From: Tillus elongatus
Lineage: Eukaryota; Arthropoda; Insecta; Coleoptera; Cleridae
Direction: 5' to 3'
NCBI GenBank assembly: GCA_964006375.1
Contig: OZ023267.1
Location: 33,851,266 to 33,915,265 of the forward strand
DNA length: 64,000 bases
A program made the translations under genes and the position numbers. This document shows positions 27,617 through 39,744 of this stretch, one piece after another (position 1 is the first letter of the stretch; every line of letters starts with the position of its first letter). The notes below the pieces were generated by a model, which saw only the letters and a list, made by a program, of their open reading frames with translations, ran no database searches and was not told where the DNA came from.

Positions 27617-28545
27617 CGCCGGCTCCACACATTGGGGCCAACAGCGTTCGTCCTATGTGTGGATGAACGAAATAATGTTGGCGCCAACGTTGGGGGACGT
27701 TGGCGTTCGCGTTGGGAGTAACCCGTCGGTTGTCGGTTTATTTAAAAAGATCACAGGGATTTGCCTCGTCGCTCGTCTTACCGACCACACATTGGTTTTG
27801 TATTCAGTTGTAGTAAAGACGTCAAGGCGTATAAACATATGAAGTGGAGCATTATTAAAAATGTGTGGACAAATGAATTAGTTTTGAAATTTATAGAACT
27901 GTATCAAACGGAATAGGTTCTATGGAACACTCGCAATTCTCAACACAAAAATAGAAATGCTGTGATAGACGCATGCCACCGTATACAAGTTGCCATGAAC
28001 TGCCAATTTGCAATTGCCGAACTAAAAGAGAGAGAGAGAGAGTCATTGATCTCCACTTATAGACTACACAGCAGAAAAATAAAATAATCTAGTCATTCCG
28101 GTGCATCGACAGATGAGCTGTACACAATTAATTGATTTGCATATGCTCTGATGGACAGTTTTTTGGGACCAGTATACAACAAAGATGATTGACATGAAAA
28201 AATAGTGAATATAATGAAGGAAAAAGTTTAAAAGTATTTATCATTATATGTACGTCGTTATACTTAGTGATTCCGTAATATATGAAGAGTTGTAACCCAC
28301 CATCTCATTTTACAAGGACTTCTTTTTTTGTAGAATTAAATTTAAAATATAATTGTTAGCACTCATTACGGCAAATTCACACAGCGCAATTTGTTTTTCA
28401 TGCACAGACATATTGACGTTGGCCCGGTGCTCGAAGAAATGAGCTTGGCGCCAATGTGTAGGAACTCTAATAAAACTCATCGCCAACATAGTCAAGTTGG
28501 TCCAAACGTTGGCCCCAACATTGGCCCCAATGTGTGGAGCCGGCG
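27617..28545 (+). mobile_element. PIF/Harbinger-like element
   Basis: Perfect 25-bp TIRs, CGCCGGCTCCACACATTGGGGCCAA at both ends in opposite orientation. Flanks are TTA (27614-27616) and TCA (28546-28548), an imperfect 3-bp duplication of the TWA type. Deleting the element with one flank triplet leaves the LINE reading frame continuous, which supports the boundaries. The element keeps a MADF-like gene remnant and lacks a DDE transposase. Confidence 0.75.
27839..28191 (+). pseudogene. MADF/Myb-SANT-like DNA-binding protein remnant
   Basis: From ATG 27839 a single frame carries WTNELVLKFIELYQTE, then HKNRNAVIDACHRIQVAMN, then ELKERERESLISTYRLHSRKIK, then DELYTIN and YALMDSFLGPVY. This is the Trp-spaced helical pattern of the MADF class. 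PIF/Harbinger transposons carry such a protein as their second gene, where it helps direct the transposase to DNA. Three in-frame stops (TAG near 27914, TAA near 28087, TGA near 28133) kill the frame, and a GA run (28028-28041) has expanded within it. Confidence 0.7.
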
Positions 28546-28548
28546 TCA

Positions 28549-29780
28549 TATGCGGATCCCCAACACGTTATTCCATATCGTAGTATAGATACCACCAAAC
28601 TATCATAAATGGTTAAAAGCGTTTTAGTATTCACGATAGCCCTGAGTATATAAAATACATGAATCAGTTTACGAACTCTGGCAGTAAGGTACTGAACATG
28701 TATACTCCATTTTAAGTCCTCGTCAATATTTATTCCCAGGTATTTAAGGTTAACCCCTCTCTCAATTTTGGTATCGCTATTTCCGACACTTAGCTCTGGC
28801 ATAGCTTCCGCCAGCCCAGCGATAGTTGGTGAGAATGCAACACACTTTGTTTTCTCCATATTCAGTACCAAACAGTCGCTGTTACATGCTTTGCAGATTT
28901 CACCCAGTAATATACTGGCTTCCAACAGTGTCTAATCCCAATCACAGCCCGTACAAATCATAGCAGTATCATCTGCATAGGAGATAACCGTACAACGTTC
29001 GTTGAAACTGATCAAGATGTCATTGATATATAATATGAAAAATACAGGACCCAAAGCTGTCTCCTGTGGTACGCCTTGTTTCACTATCAAAGGACTACTC
29101 GTTGTGTCCCACCTTTACACGCTGTCCTTTATTTGAGAGGTAGTTTTCAAATAATTTTAAAACTATCTCTCTCACTCCCGACTCATATAGTTTACCCAAC
29201 AAAACTTCATGACAAACAGTGTCGAACGCTTTCTGCAAGTCCAAAAATATTCCCACTGCGTTTCTATTCTCATCAAAGCTCTCCACAACTGTCGAGCACA
29301 TTTTATGGAGTGCCATATCTGTCAACATATGTTCCCTAAAACTAAATTGATTTTTAAATAGAATACTATGTTTATCTAGGTTGTCGCACAGTCTGTTCTT
29401 TAAGCATTTTAATATATTTTGGCAAATGTATTAATCATGCTACTTGGCCTGTAATTGTTAGGATCGAGTATAATCACACTATCTTTAAATTGCTTCGGAA
29501 CTATGCGTGTTTCAAAAGATTTATTAATTATGCTCACCAGTGGTGTTAGCAAGAAAGAACGACCATCCCTCATCAATCTGTTTATCACACCATCTGGAGC
29601 TGGTGCAGAGTAGGGTTTCGAGCTTCCAATAACCCTTATAATCACAGTCTTTGTGACAGGTTTCAAATAAAATGACTTTGCGCTACGAAATTTCTTTGCT
29701 TTCCAACTGCCTTTGCTAAGGTTTTCTGATAACCCATCACCTACGATGGTAAAATAACTATTAGATTCCTCAGCTATCAA
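28549..29780 (-). pseudogene. LINE reverse transcriptase, frameshifted
   Basis: Three frames together cover RT: APDGVINRLMRDGRS, NNYRPSSMINTFAKIY near 29420-29465, FLDLQKAFDTVCH near 29205-29255 (motif A), a VPQ-type motif B near 29070, YADDTAMIC near 28965-28990 (catalytic YADD), NMEKTKC, YLGINIDEDLKW and CWGS where the Harbinger element sits. Catalytic residues persist, but frame breaks near 29400 and 29090 and a stop near 28935 inactivate it. Confidence 0.85.
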
Positions 29781-30304
29781 ATGTTTGTATTCAGCTATAA
29801 ATCCATTTTTCAGTGAGAGTTGGGCTATGTTTCTGTTTTTGTCTTCTTTTGGTTATTTCTCCAATTATACTCCAAATATTGTTAATGTCAGTTCCAGCAT
29901 TCAGTATCTTCTTCCTGTAGTGTGTATTTTTTGCAACTCTCAAAAGATTGGTTAACTTATTTTTATAGAGCTTATATTCCCGTCAAAGCCAGGGTTATTC
30001 TTATTTTGGAGCCATCTAAGTTTTAGTTGATCACTTACTTTAATTGATCCTATTAATCACTGTTGGCTGCCTGTTCACCTGTTTAGTCAAGCTGTTTGAT
30101 CTTTCCATGGAAGAATTGATTTTTTGTAGAAAATATCAGTCATATATTGTATATATTTGGTATTAAAAATTGGTTCCCAAATTTCATTTTCCAATTGTTG
30201 CAGGAAATATTTTACATTGACTCTGGAACACGATTTTTTTATCAGTATCTATTCTCGTTGCTCTGGCGTCGATGACACGAGAAGTATCCGTTCTCTGTTG
30301 TTGT

Positions 30305-30310
<6 letters not shown>

Positions 30311-30371
<61 letters not shown>
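30311..30371. repeat. (TA)n array
   Basis: Pure TA; flanks do not show the family blocks. It lies just beyond the 5' part of the LINE. Confidence 0.8.
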
Positions 30372-30375
<4 letters not shown>

Positions 30376-30559
30376 AAAATTGGAAGTGGCCATTATTAAG
30401 GAATATTCGATTTGCAAAGGTAGATTTTTATTTTTAAAAACTAACTTTTTGATATAAAAATCTCACCCCTGTCGTTATACCTCTTCAAGGGGTAGCTACT
30501 CAGTCGAAATTTTGAAATTGGATGGTGGGTAATGTGATACATCTTTTTAAAGCTAATCC

Positions 30560-31362
30560 AATTCTTTATTGTCATCTATCTATCCAGTTCGCGAACAGGA
30601 TGTGCAAGTGCGGAGGTGCACCGTCTTGCTGCAACCAAATATCACCACTTGGTATGCCAGGATCATCTTCATTCCGAAGACTTTCCCTTAGAAAATTATG
30701 ATAACGCTGCCCAATGAGAGTCTTGTCGAAGAAACAAGGACCTATGATTCTATCGTGGACTATTCCTGCCCACTCGTTAACTTTACGAGGGTGTTCTGTA
30801 TGTGCTTCAGTCAGCCAGTGGAGATTATCTCTTCTCCAATACCTGTAATTATGTTAATTCACTGTTTCATTTAGCCAGAATGATGCTTCGTCCGAAAAAA
30901 CAATTCGGGGAATGAATCTTGGATTACGGTTACATAAATCTTGCATTATTTCTGAAAAATGCATTCGTTAGTCAGGATCATCTTCATTAAGTTCGCGCAG
31001 CAGTTGTATTTTGTGAGAATAGTCATGTTATAATTTAATGCACGTAATACTGATCGCAGAGAAATGTTATAGTCTGCTGCATTTGATCGAGATGCAAGAT
31101 TAGGATTCTCACCCACACTTAATAAAATATCAAGTGTTACGTCTTCATCAATTTTCTTAGGTCGCGATGCATTTTGCATGTGTTTAATATTGTCCAGTTT
31201 TTCTGAATTTCTTCTAGATTTTACTCACAGTGGATTGGCTGAGCCGTCTATCTAGATATTTCGCATTAAATAAATTGCATACTTCTTGCTGTGTTCTGGT
31301 TTTATCACCACATCCAAGAAGAACTAAAATTTCTATACGCTGGGATTCACTTAAATGTGCCA
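30560..31362 (-). pseudogene. mariner-type transposase, truncated C-terminus
   Basis: Starts at ATG 31360-31362 (MAHLSESQRIEILVLLG), followed by a helix-turn-helix region, RPKKIDEDVTLDILLSVGENP near 31110-31170, then SDEASFWLN near 30880, a NEWAGIVHDRIIGP-type block near 30770 and WLQQDGAPPHLHIL near 30615-30645. The first two catalytic Asp are present; the region that should carry the third is absent after 30560. Stops and frameshifts occur throughout. TIRs were not found. Confidence 0.75.
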
Positions 31363-31995
31363 TACGTAATTAACTCTCAAAAGAGATTTATGTTATTAAG
31401 AATAACGTTCATTTGACAATGACGTACACCTTATTCTTCTGTATTATTGATTAGTGCCTACTTGTGGATACAATTTTGAACATTTTATTTACAGGAAATA
31501 ATATTATCTTTTATTATTCGTTCTCTTTTGATTGTCGTTCTGAACAGAGTTTATGTTTTCCACTCTTTAAATGACTTTCATCCGAAAATTTAACAATGTG
31601 GCGTATCAAAATTTTGATGGTCACGTGTGGACAATTCAATGATCTATCAAAATAAAATAAAAAACGGGGGTTGTCATTTAAAAAAAAGCGATAACGTCAT
31701 ATTTAAAAGTCAGAAGTGAGAGAACGTAAATTTTATGCAAAAATATATATTTTTGAAAATGAGATTTGACGTGCCCGATGATTCTGTCAAAACACAATCG
31801 CTCAAATTTTAATGAATTTATGCCATAATTTTGCCTGTATAAAGACAGATCTCCCCATTGGCGGATTTTTTTTACGAAAATTCGCTGAAAACAGAAATCT
31901 GATAAACTGACTGGAAAATTAGCTTTTTATACCAGTTCAGTGACCGTAAGGCCTAACCAGTTTCATTTTTGGATGTGGTGTTTGTTTCTTTTTAG
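31363..31995. other. no gene; hairpin scrap and intron-like end
   Basis: A degraded (TA)n-family hairpin is at about 31853-31890. From 31890 the sequence shows CCTAACC near 31950 and a pyrimidine tract TTGTTTCTTTTTAG ending at 31995. Confidence 0.45.
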
Positions 31996-32049
31996 GTGGC
32001 AAGTCTGTATCTCGCTCCATCTTAGGCATTGGTTGCGTTGTGGTGGGAG
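31996..32049 (+). CDS. candidate internal exon, 54 nt, phase 1-1
   Basis: Flanked by a strong acceptor (CTAAC-like branch site, TTTCTTTTTAG) and a donor GGAG|GTAATT. Read in phase with the 11350 donor it gives GKSVSRSILGIGCVVVG with no stop. If not spliced at 32050 the frame ends at TGA near 32082. The opposite strand also has a short Lys/Pro-rich open frame (MERDTDLPPKKK...), so coding could lie there instead. The implied intron of 20.6 kb is full of transposons. Weak but testable. Confidence 0.25.
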
Positions 32050-32126
32050 GTAATTACAGTTTAGCACGCAAAATGGAGTGAGTGCTGTAGTACAGGCAAT
32101 AGAGGAGCCCGTTACTCTTGTCCATA

Positions 32127-33038
32127 ATGCACTAAACTACAGGAGTTATTATATATTTTTTTGATACATAGGTTCAGAATGACGTACTGAATGTAAAAAC
32201 ACAAAATCCTTACAAATTAGGAGGGCGGAAGTGCCGCTATTTTGAGAAAAACCATTTCGGCCTATATCTCCCTAACCGTGCACTTTAGGCCAAAAATAGT
32301 AATGACCATTATTGTAGATAATTGTATTTATCATCTTTTTTGTTAAATATTTTTTTTGTATCACTCGCCGTTTACAACTTATACTACTATTAGCATTCAT
32401 GTATTGACTTTTTTACCTATATATTGGTTAATAATTGTTTAAGAAATAAAATGCTTATAACTTAACTTTTCAATAGACAAATTTCCTACAACTTTTACTG
32501 AATTTTTTTTTTCTCAAATCAATATTTTCAAAGTTATAACGCGTTAAATGTTGCACTTTTCTATCGACAATTTTTTCTGCAAATATTTTAGTAAAATGAA
32601 GGACAATGACGGTTGAAGCCAAGACTTCAGGCTTTGTAAAACATTCGTCTTGAGACATTTCCTTTCCATAGCTTATATTAGTTTCAGGTTCTTTGCGTAA
32701 ATATTGCCAATTTTGACGTTTTAAATCGCGACTTTGACGTTTTGGAGAAAACCCCAATTTTGGTTTTTTTTAAATGCCTATAACTTTCTCGTCTTTTAAC
32801 CTACAAAACTAAATTTTGGTAGGTCATTTACCTATTATGATATAAACCGGTTTACCAAATTTAGTTGCCCTTACTTTGTTATTTCCAGAGATACGATTTT
32901 TTTTTAAAGAAAACACAAAATTTTCCGGGAAAAGTTGGGCCGATTTTCCTGGCTAAGGAACTTACCAAGCCACTTGCAAAAGGAAGGTCTTCGCCAAGTT
33001 TAATCAAAATCGGCCCATTATTTTTTGAGTTATCGATA

Positions 33039-33126
<88 letters not shown>

Positions 33127-33640
33127 AAATTGAAACTGACCCCGGATATGTGTTCTAGGAGGCATAATTAACGCACATTTGAAAAAAAAATTCAAAATTC
33201 AAAAGTCGGGGTCTCCTCAGTGAATTTTTTCTTAAAGAAAATTCACTAATATTAATTTGAGAAAAAAAGTTTTATGTAGAAGTTCTAGAAAATTTGTCGA
33301 TTGAAAAGTTAAGTTATAAGCATTTTATTTTTTAAACAATTATTCACAAAGATATAGTTAAAAAGTCAATGAATGAATGCTAATAGTCGTATAAGTTGTA
33401 AACGATGAGTGATACAAAAAAATATTTTACAAAAAAGATGAGAAATGCAATTATCTACAATAAAGGTCATTACCATTTTTGGCCTAAAGTGCACGGTTGC
33501 GGAGATATAGGTCGAAACGGTTTTTCTCAAAATTGCGGCACTTTTGCCCTCCTAATTTGTAAGGATTTTGTGTTTTTATATTCAGTACGTCATTCAGAAC
33601 CTATCTATCAAAAAAATAACTCCTGTAGTTTAATGCAGAA
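32127..33640. mobile_element. inverted-repeat element with about 400-bp arms
   Basis: Left arm 32127-32526 (CTAAACTACAGGAGTTATTAT ...) and right arm 33249-33640 are complementary through TGTAAGGATTTTGTG and TTTTTGGCCTAAAGTGCACGG-type blocks. Between them lies a (TA)n-family copy. No transposase. Open frames in the right arm (33405-33671) are shadows. Confidence 0.8.
32527..33248 (+). repeat. (TA)n-core element, longer-body variant
   Basis: Body with GACAATGACGGTTGAAGC, CAAAATCGGCCCATTATTTTTTGAGTTATC, core 33041-33119, GACCCCGGATATG block and terminal hairpin 33220-33250. It occupies the centre of the inverted-repeat element. Confidence 0.75.
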
Positions 33641-34597
33641 ACAAATTCTCTGTTTCCTGTACTACTGGTAGTAGGGACCAAAACTTAAGCTCTTAGTTTT
33701 GTAAACCTATCCAAATTGTCTATATACTACGTTTATCGGTTAATTTGATTGTCCTTGTCCTTGAACAGTTGGGACATAGGTTTCGCATTATCAGTGACGT
33801 CAGGAAATGCCCCATTTATTAATATTATCATAAAATCGATGTTTACTCACCGGTTCTATGGAAGACGACACTGTAACTCCATTAAATAAAAGGTAAATTA
33901 CAAGCTAAAAAACCTATCATTGGAGGTCAGCTCATTCGATCATTCAACGTTAAAAAAACATCAGATATTCAATATCCATGGCCATCTATCTAGAATTCTA
34001 GATCTGCGGACGTACTTTATGATTCAAAACGTGAATCACCAATAAAAAGAATAATCTAATAAATACAGAGAAAAAAACGAATATAATAAGTCTAAAATTA
34101 AATTGATTGTTCGTTGAAATATAATGCCTGGTTTTTGTTTCCTGTTCGATTATACAAAAGAAATTAATTTAATGAGATGGCAGAATAATCATTAATGTAA
34201 TTTTTAAACCGTAAATAGAAAGAAGGCCTCCGTAGCAATCAGTATGATTTTCCTTTAACATGGATCCGTATTAAACGAATGTTCAACATCGCAAACAAAG
34301 TGTATGAAAGTTAAGCTATAGGCATTTAATAAATTATCTAATAAAAAATTGATAAAATATTTTCATACAGAACTATAAAGTGAAAATGAGGAACTGTGGT
34401 AACACTGTTAAATTATTTATTCATTTGTATTTTCAGAGAGAAAACAGAAACTATGCTATATGCTATGTAGTCTACCGGAAAACATGGTATCTAATTATAA
34501 TATGCATTTCTACTAATATTTAGTTAATGTTTAGTACCAGTACTTTAAGGGACGAAAATTATTATAAAATAGAATACAAAAATGAAGTCGCCTATAA
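33641..34597. other. no gene seen
   Basis: About 950 bp of AT-rich sequence with no match to other parts of the window and no coding signal. Confidence 0.5.
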
Positions 34598-34804
<207 letters not shown>

Positions 34805-34874
34805 TAATAACAATATAAGTTTTATGGGAACAATAGCTGAGCACTTCCACTCAACCTAGTAACTAAAAGTAACA

Positions 34875-35455
<581 letters not shown>

Positions 35456-35469
35456 ATGCAACAAATGAA

Positions 35470-35930
35470 AAAAAATATTCTAGAAAACTGTGATATAAGC
35501 AAACTTACACTTAAATCAGCTATCAATCTGTCGGGCAACTTACGACGCAGCCAGCAGCCACAAGAGAGTCGGTCAACAGACATCTCACTCACGCATTCTC
35601 AGCCCTCACACTCCTCACATCCAATATTCACCCATAATACAAAAAACACACCCACATCTATACAGACAAAAAGCACAGCATAACTTATTATGATGTGCAA
35701 AAAGCACGCCCATACACCCACAGCGATGCAAACCTTTTATAAATTCATTATAAGTGCAGTACACGCAACTCATCCAAGTTTAGTTCACATTGGCGTTCAA
35801 GTTCAGGAAGAATCAACTTCCCCACTAAGAAACCATCGCTTAAGATTTCGTTTGAATGTTAGTCTACTTAAATTTCGCAGGTGCAATTGTATTCTGTTAT
35901 AATATTTGCAAATCAAAAAAAGTGTAAGAA
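35470..35930 (-). pseudogene. LINE C-terminal fragment and 3' region
   Basis: The minus strand near 35830-35890 reads LRNLSRLTFKRNLKRWFL, the 'Leu..Phe-Lys-x-x-Leu-Lys' tail typical of Jockey/CR1-like LINE proteins. The remainder is C/A-rich on the plus strand like the LINE 3' region near 27060-27130. Confidence 0.55.
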
Positions 35931-36099
35931 TTCCTATATAATGCTGTACGATATCTAGGAGGAGCTATGCAGTGCTTATGTCTTACATTATTCTTGTGGA
36001 CATTAGTACGATACGTAATCTTGTTGTACAAACACCGAGGAGCCTTTTTTCCTCCCTTAAGGCTCGTCCGCGTCTTTGCCGCCCCGATAGCACCGCAGC

Positions 36100-37155
36100 C
36101 TTTGGCTTATTGTACACGCCCTTTGTCTTTTCTACTCCCACCATTCCAAAATCACTGTGCCTGGAACTAGTCTACACAGCAATTGGTAGGGTGAAGTTTT
36201 ATATTGCTCTGTCTCCGGTCTAGGCTGTCCGTAGATCAGTTGTCTTTTGCGGTCCACAGCTTTACACTCGCACAATATCTGCTGGGCTGATCCCCCTCTC
36301 ACCGCAGAGTCTGCATGCCAGGTCCCCCTCGAACCGCCCAATTTTATGCAGGTGTTTCTTGACAGCCATGTGTCCCGTCAAGAATCCTGTTATGTTGCTC
36401 AGCTGTCATCTGCTAAGATTTAGCAGCTCCACAACTCTCTTTGAACTGGGTTCCTCAATTACTGACTTCCGATGTGTGAGCCGTGGACAGTCTGCCCAGT
36501 ACAGCTTATGTTCGTTTCTGACCCAGGACTTAATGGATCCCCTAGCAGTGCTCTTCGTCACGCCCAGGACCGGTTCTGATCCCATAAATAGTACTGCTGA
36601 TCCTCTCTTCGCCAGACTATCAGCTTCTTCATTGCCTTTAACCCCCGAGTAACTCGACACCAAGATGAGGGTGACCTCATTCTGCCCAGCCACGTCGCTC
36701 GTCTAGTCTTGCCATTCACTTATCAGCCTGGTATTTACCCATGGGCTACTTAGGGCCTTAAGTGCCTGGCTGTCTGTGGATATGAGGATCCGCTTGTTGA
36801 TGTAGCCCCTCCTCTTGTTCTCTCGCATGCAGTGCAAGATGGCGTACATTTCGGCCTGAAAAACCGTTGCATGAGTTCCGAGGGAAATACTGTTACTTAC
36901 CCTCAGTCCTTACGAATAAACGCCTGCCCCGTCCCACGCTCCGCGCCGGATCCGTCCATGTCCCAGACGATCAGGTCCCGTGGTAGACCCGGCGTCTCCC
37001 CCGCCATGCCTCGCGGTGGGGCATTACTACTGTAAACTTGATCAGATCCAGCAACACCTCCATGGCGGCTGTTGCGGTTGATGTCAAGGCCCCTGTGATG
37101 CCGAGGCAAGTCATCCTTTGAATCTTGCCTAGTTTTTGCTTGGCACTGGCCACCA
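36100..37155 (-). pseudogene. LINE RT-thumb, RNase H and C-terminal region
   Basis: QRMTCLGITGAL near 37110 (post-RT), an AEMYAILHCMRENKR block near 36840 and STDSQALKAL near 36780 (RNase H Glu and Asp positions), then VKGNEEADSLAKRGS near 36620, which is the RNase H end with its Asp, and the shared C-terminal ILCEC block near 36270. Frameshifts occur near 36890, 36700, 36400 and 36330. RNase H removes RNA from the hybrid during LINE copying. Confidence 0.8.
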
Positions 37156-37436
37156 GACTAGTGTTGCGTATGTTAACGATGGTATGACCACCCTTGTGTA
37201 CAGCCAGTGGGCCATACTAGGTCTTAGTCCCGACGTTTTTCAATATAGCCGCCTAGTGACGGCTAGGGTCATAACTACCTTACGCAGTATTTTTTCAACG
37301 TGACCATTCCAGGTTAGCTTAGAGTCCAATACTTTACCTCCCTGGCCATTGGAATGTTGCTACCGTATATAGTGAGAGTTCTGTGGCTCTCACACTTCCT
37401 CCTCCTCGTAAACGGTATGAGCCCTTAGCCAACTGT

Positions 37437-37700
37437 TCACCTTTCCATCATTTTCAGTGCTGTTGCATACGCTCCCACACTGACTTTGTAACCTTTCCTA
37501 GGACTATGATGACAATATCGTCCGCATATCCCTGTACCTCGTACCCCCCTCCCGAGAGCCTCCGTAGCAGGCCGTCCACGACTAGGCACCAGAGCAGGGG
37601 AGACAACAGAACGCTCTACTGCGGACACCCCATCGCAATCCCCACCAGCAGAGTCCCTCCCGCTGGCGATTTTAAACCGGATGCGCCTGTGGTTTGAGCT
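37437..37700 (-). pseudogene. LINE RT middle portion
   Basis: CPQ.SVLLSPLLWCLVVDGLL (motif B; the base triplet after Gln is a stop) and YEVQGYADDIVIIV with the catalytic YADD box near 37515-37545. Motif A is lost in the deletion. Confidence 0.8.
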
Positions 37701-37990
37701 ACTCACTTCCCCACACAGCCCACTTCTTAACAAAGTCACCCAGAAACTGGGTGGAAACTGTTAGATCTAAAACTTCGTCACGCCGTGTTGTGACGAAGGT
37801 CGGTTTATTACCTTTATTCAATATGTCTAAATTAAATTTCATAAAGAATTCTAAAAGTGACTCACCTCTAGAGTTTATGTCCGAGCTTCCACACAACTCA
37901 TGGTGCTCGTTGGCATCCATGCCGATGATGGTCTGCCATCCACCTGCTCGAGGCACGAGTCTGTAGCCGGAGCCACTCCTCGAGCTTCAT
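37699..37990 (-). pseudogene. LINE AP-endonuclease fragment
   Basis: IIGMDANEHHELCGSSDINSRG near 37860-37925 carries the Asp-Ala-Asn and Ser-Ser-Asp signature of apurinic-type endonucleases, followed by PTFVTTRRDEVLDLTVS near 37780-37810. This enzyme nicks the target. The N-terminal half is absent. Confidence 0.8.
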
Positions 37991-38224
37991 TTCTTCTTAT
38001 TTTATTGTCCTTCTCCGTTGTTCCCACGAGAATGGGGGAAATACCTGCTACACCATCAAAACCTCCTGTGTGGTGCAGGGCGAGTTACTTTGGAGGGTTG
38101 CCCGGTACTCCAGAGGTTCTGTTCACGACACCATCACCCCGGTGCCATCCGTCCCTAGGCACGGGTCACGTGACACCGTGGATTGGAGGAGTTTTTTCGA
38201 CCTCCAAAACTGAGGAGCCTTATT

Positions 38225-38575
38225 AATAATAATACTGTCAAATAAAATATAACTATGCAACTTAAAACGATCTTCAATTTTCAACCAGTTTAATTCCTTA
38301 AACTTGGCCGATATATGATCATATTTTCGTAATCCACAATAAGACTTATGCAAGAATTTTGAACACATTGCAGACGCAGCTTATTTAGGTTGGTTAAATA
38401 CGGCCCATATGCAACATCTAAAAAGTTAAACGACTTACATAAAGCAATCTTGTTTTCATAACTCAAGTAGCCCCTGTTAGGACAAGGGGTTCCAAACCAC
38501 TAAACGCTCGTCTAATGATTTTATCGACGTGAAAAGTAAATGTCAGGCCATCATCCAGTTCCAAGCCCAAATATA
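38225..38575 (-). pseudogene. second LINE fragment, RT C-terminal part
   Basis: LGLELDDGLTFTFHVDKIIRRAF near 38500-38570 is the post-catalytic 'Leu-Gly-x-x-x-Asp' segment of Jockey/CR1-like RT, followed by LKIEDRFKLHSYILFDSIIINKAP near 38235-38305. Family different from the R1-like neighbour. Confidence 0.6.
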
Positions 38576-38720
38576 GTCCCCCTTTAACATCACTGCAGTT
38601 ACTACATCGTTCCAGCAACAATTCGATACCACTAAAAATATTCTTTCGATTTATCCTCGAAATATGCCCAAACTGCAGCTTTCACCTCTTCGTCTTCACT
38701 GAAATGTCACCTTCTGCACG
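38576..38720 (-). pseudogene. mariner transposase C-terminal scrap
   Basis: HFSEDEEVKAAVWAYFEDKSKEYF then SGIELLLERCSNC after a one-base shift near 38640. This is the C-terminal wording of mariner transposases. It runs in frame into the LINE fragment beside it. Confidence 0.65.
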
Positions 38721-39744
38721 CCGTCACACTTGGCACTTTTTGCCGGTTCAATCTGAATAAATGCAGAAACTGGTTTTTAGGTATTTCTATGAAAAACATT
38801 TTAGTGCAAAAATAATGTCGGTATATTATTTCGAGGCAGATGAAATTGAAAAAATGGACGTTCCTCATATACCCAGTTTTAGCCCTTTTTGCACCCCTTG
38901 CAAGTCGAATTTGAAAAAATTAAGAAATTGGCTTTTAGTATGGATTTGTATGCAGAATGTTTTTGTACAAAAACGAATTATATATTTTATTTCCAGCCAG
39001 AAAAATTGAAAAAATAAAATTTCGTTTTAACCCTTAAAAATCAAACCAGTTACATTTACAAGCAAGAAATATCTCCAAGTATTATTTTTCGTAAATGAGA
39101 CACACATCCTCAAATCAGTATGGGTTATTAAAATCGGGTTAAAATATCATTTGTTTTGAGTTAGTTAACTATAAACAAATCGTTCTACTTTATGTTTTTG
39201 TTTCCGGATGTGGTCAGAACATTTGACATTGATCGTTAACCACTTTAAGGTAATCTATAAATATTTCCAACCATCAAGTTGTTTATTAGCTCCTTCTGGA
39301 AATTAATTAACACTGATGTTATAAAATAGTTTAGACAAGTCGTACCACTTTTTTAACATCATAAATATTATCAAGGAGTTTATTTATAACATAAATATTA
39401 AATACTTATAATCTTGTATGTAGGTAGGTATTTATAAAATACCAGGTAATTTTAAAACGTAAAATTGGCCTATTCTGCACCAGCAAAATAAAATGATCCA
39501 GAACTAGCAACGAAAATTATAAAAAGAAATATAGAACAACATTTTAATATTTCATATACCTTATTATTACTAGAAAATGTAGTCATTGCTAAACACTGGA
39601 AAGCATACCTCGAAGAATTGTATCGCGGGCAGAAATTATTCTTCAAAATAGTTTAGAGAAAATAAAGAAGATAAACACAGACTATCTAAGCTTGCCAGTT
39701 ACGAAGAAAAAAATTAAGCTCTGACTGAACCCTCAAACTTTTTG
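38721..39744. other. no gene clearly supported
   Basis: The part from about 39600 may already belong to the mariner that follows. The frame 38761-39009 has no family features. Confidence 0.4.

Larger units (their letters stand above)
26469..30290 (-). mobile_element. Jockey/CR1-like LINE, split by a Harbinger element
   Basis: Coding remnants run from the region before RT (about 30240) through RT (29780-28549), then beyond the inserted element from 27616 down to the 3' UTR that abuts (TA)n at 26468. Multiple frameshifts and stops. The endonuclease domain was not recognised. Confidence 0.8.
36050..37990 (-). mobile_element. R1-like LINE, internally deleted
   Basis: From the 5' side (high coordinates): endonuclease fragment, then abruptly the middle of RT, then the thumb region, RNase H and C-terminal zinc-knuckle. 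Most of the first half of RT is missing. The 3' end, with GCGGTGCTATCGGGGCGGCAA on the minus strand near 36070-36110, matches that of the fragment at 12546-13116, showing the same family. Less AT-rich than the neighbourhood. Confidence 0.8.

Noticed and set aside
35881..35927. Third exon for the candidate secreted gene (acceptor TTTCGCAG|GTGC in phase 1, ending in TAA)
   Set aside because: The opposite strand reads LRNLSRLTFKRNLKRWFL, a LINE C-terminal tail, which explains the segment better.
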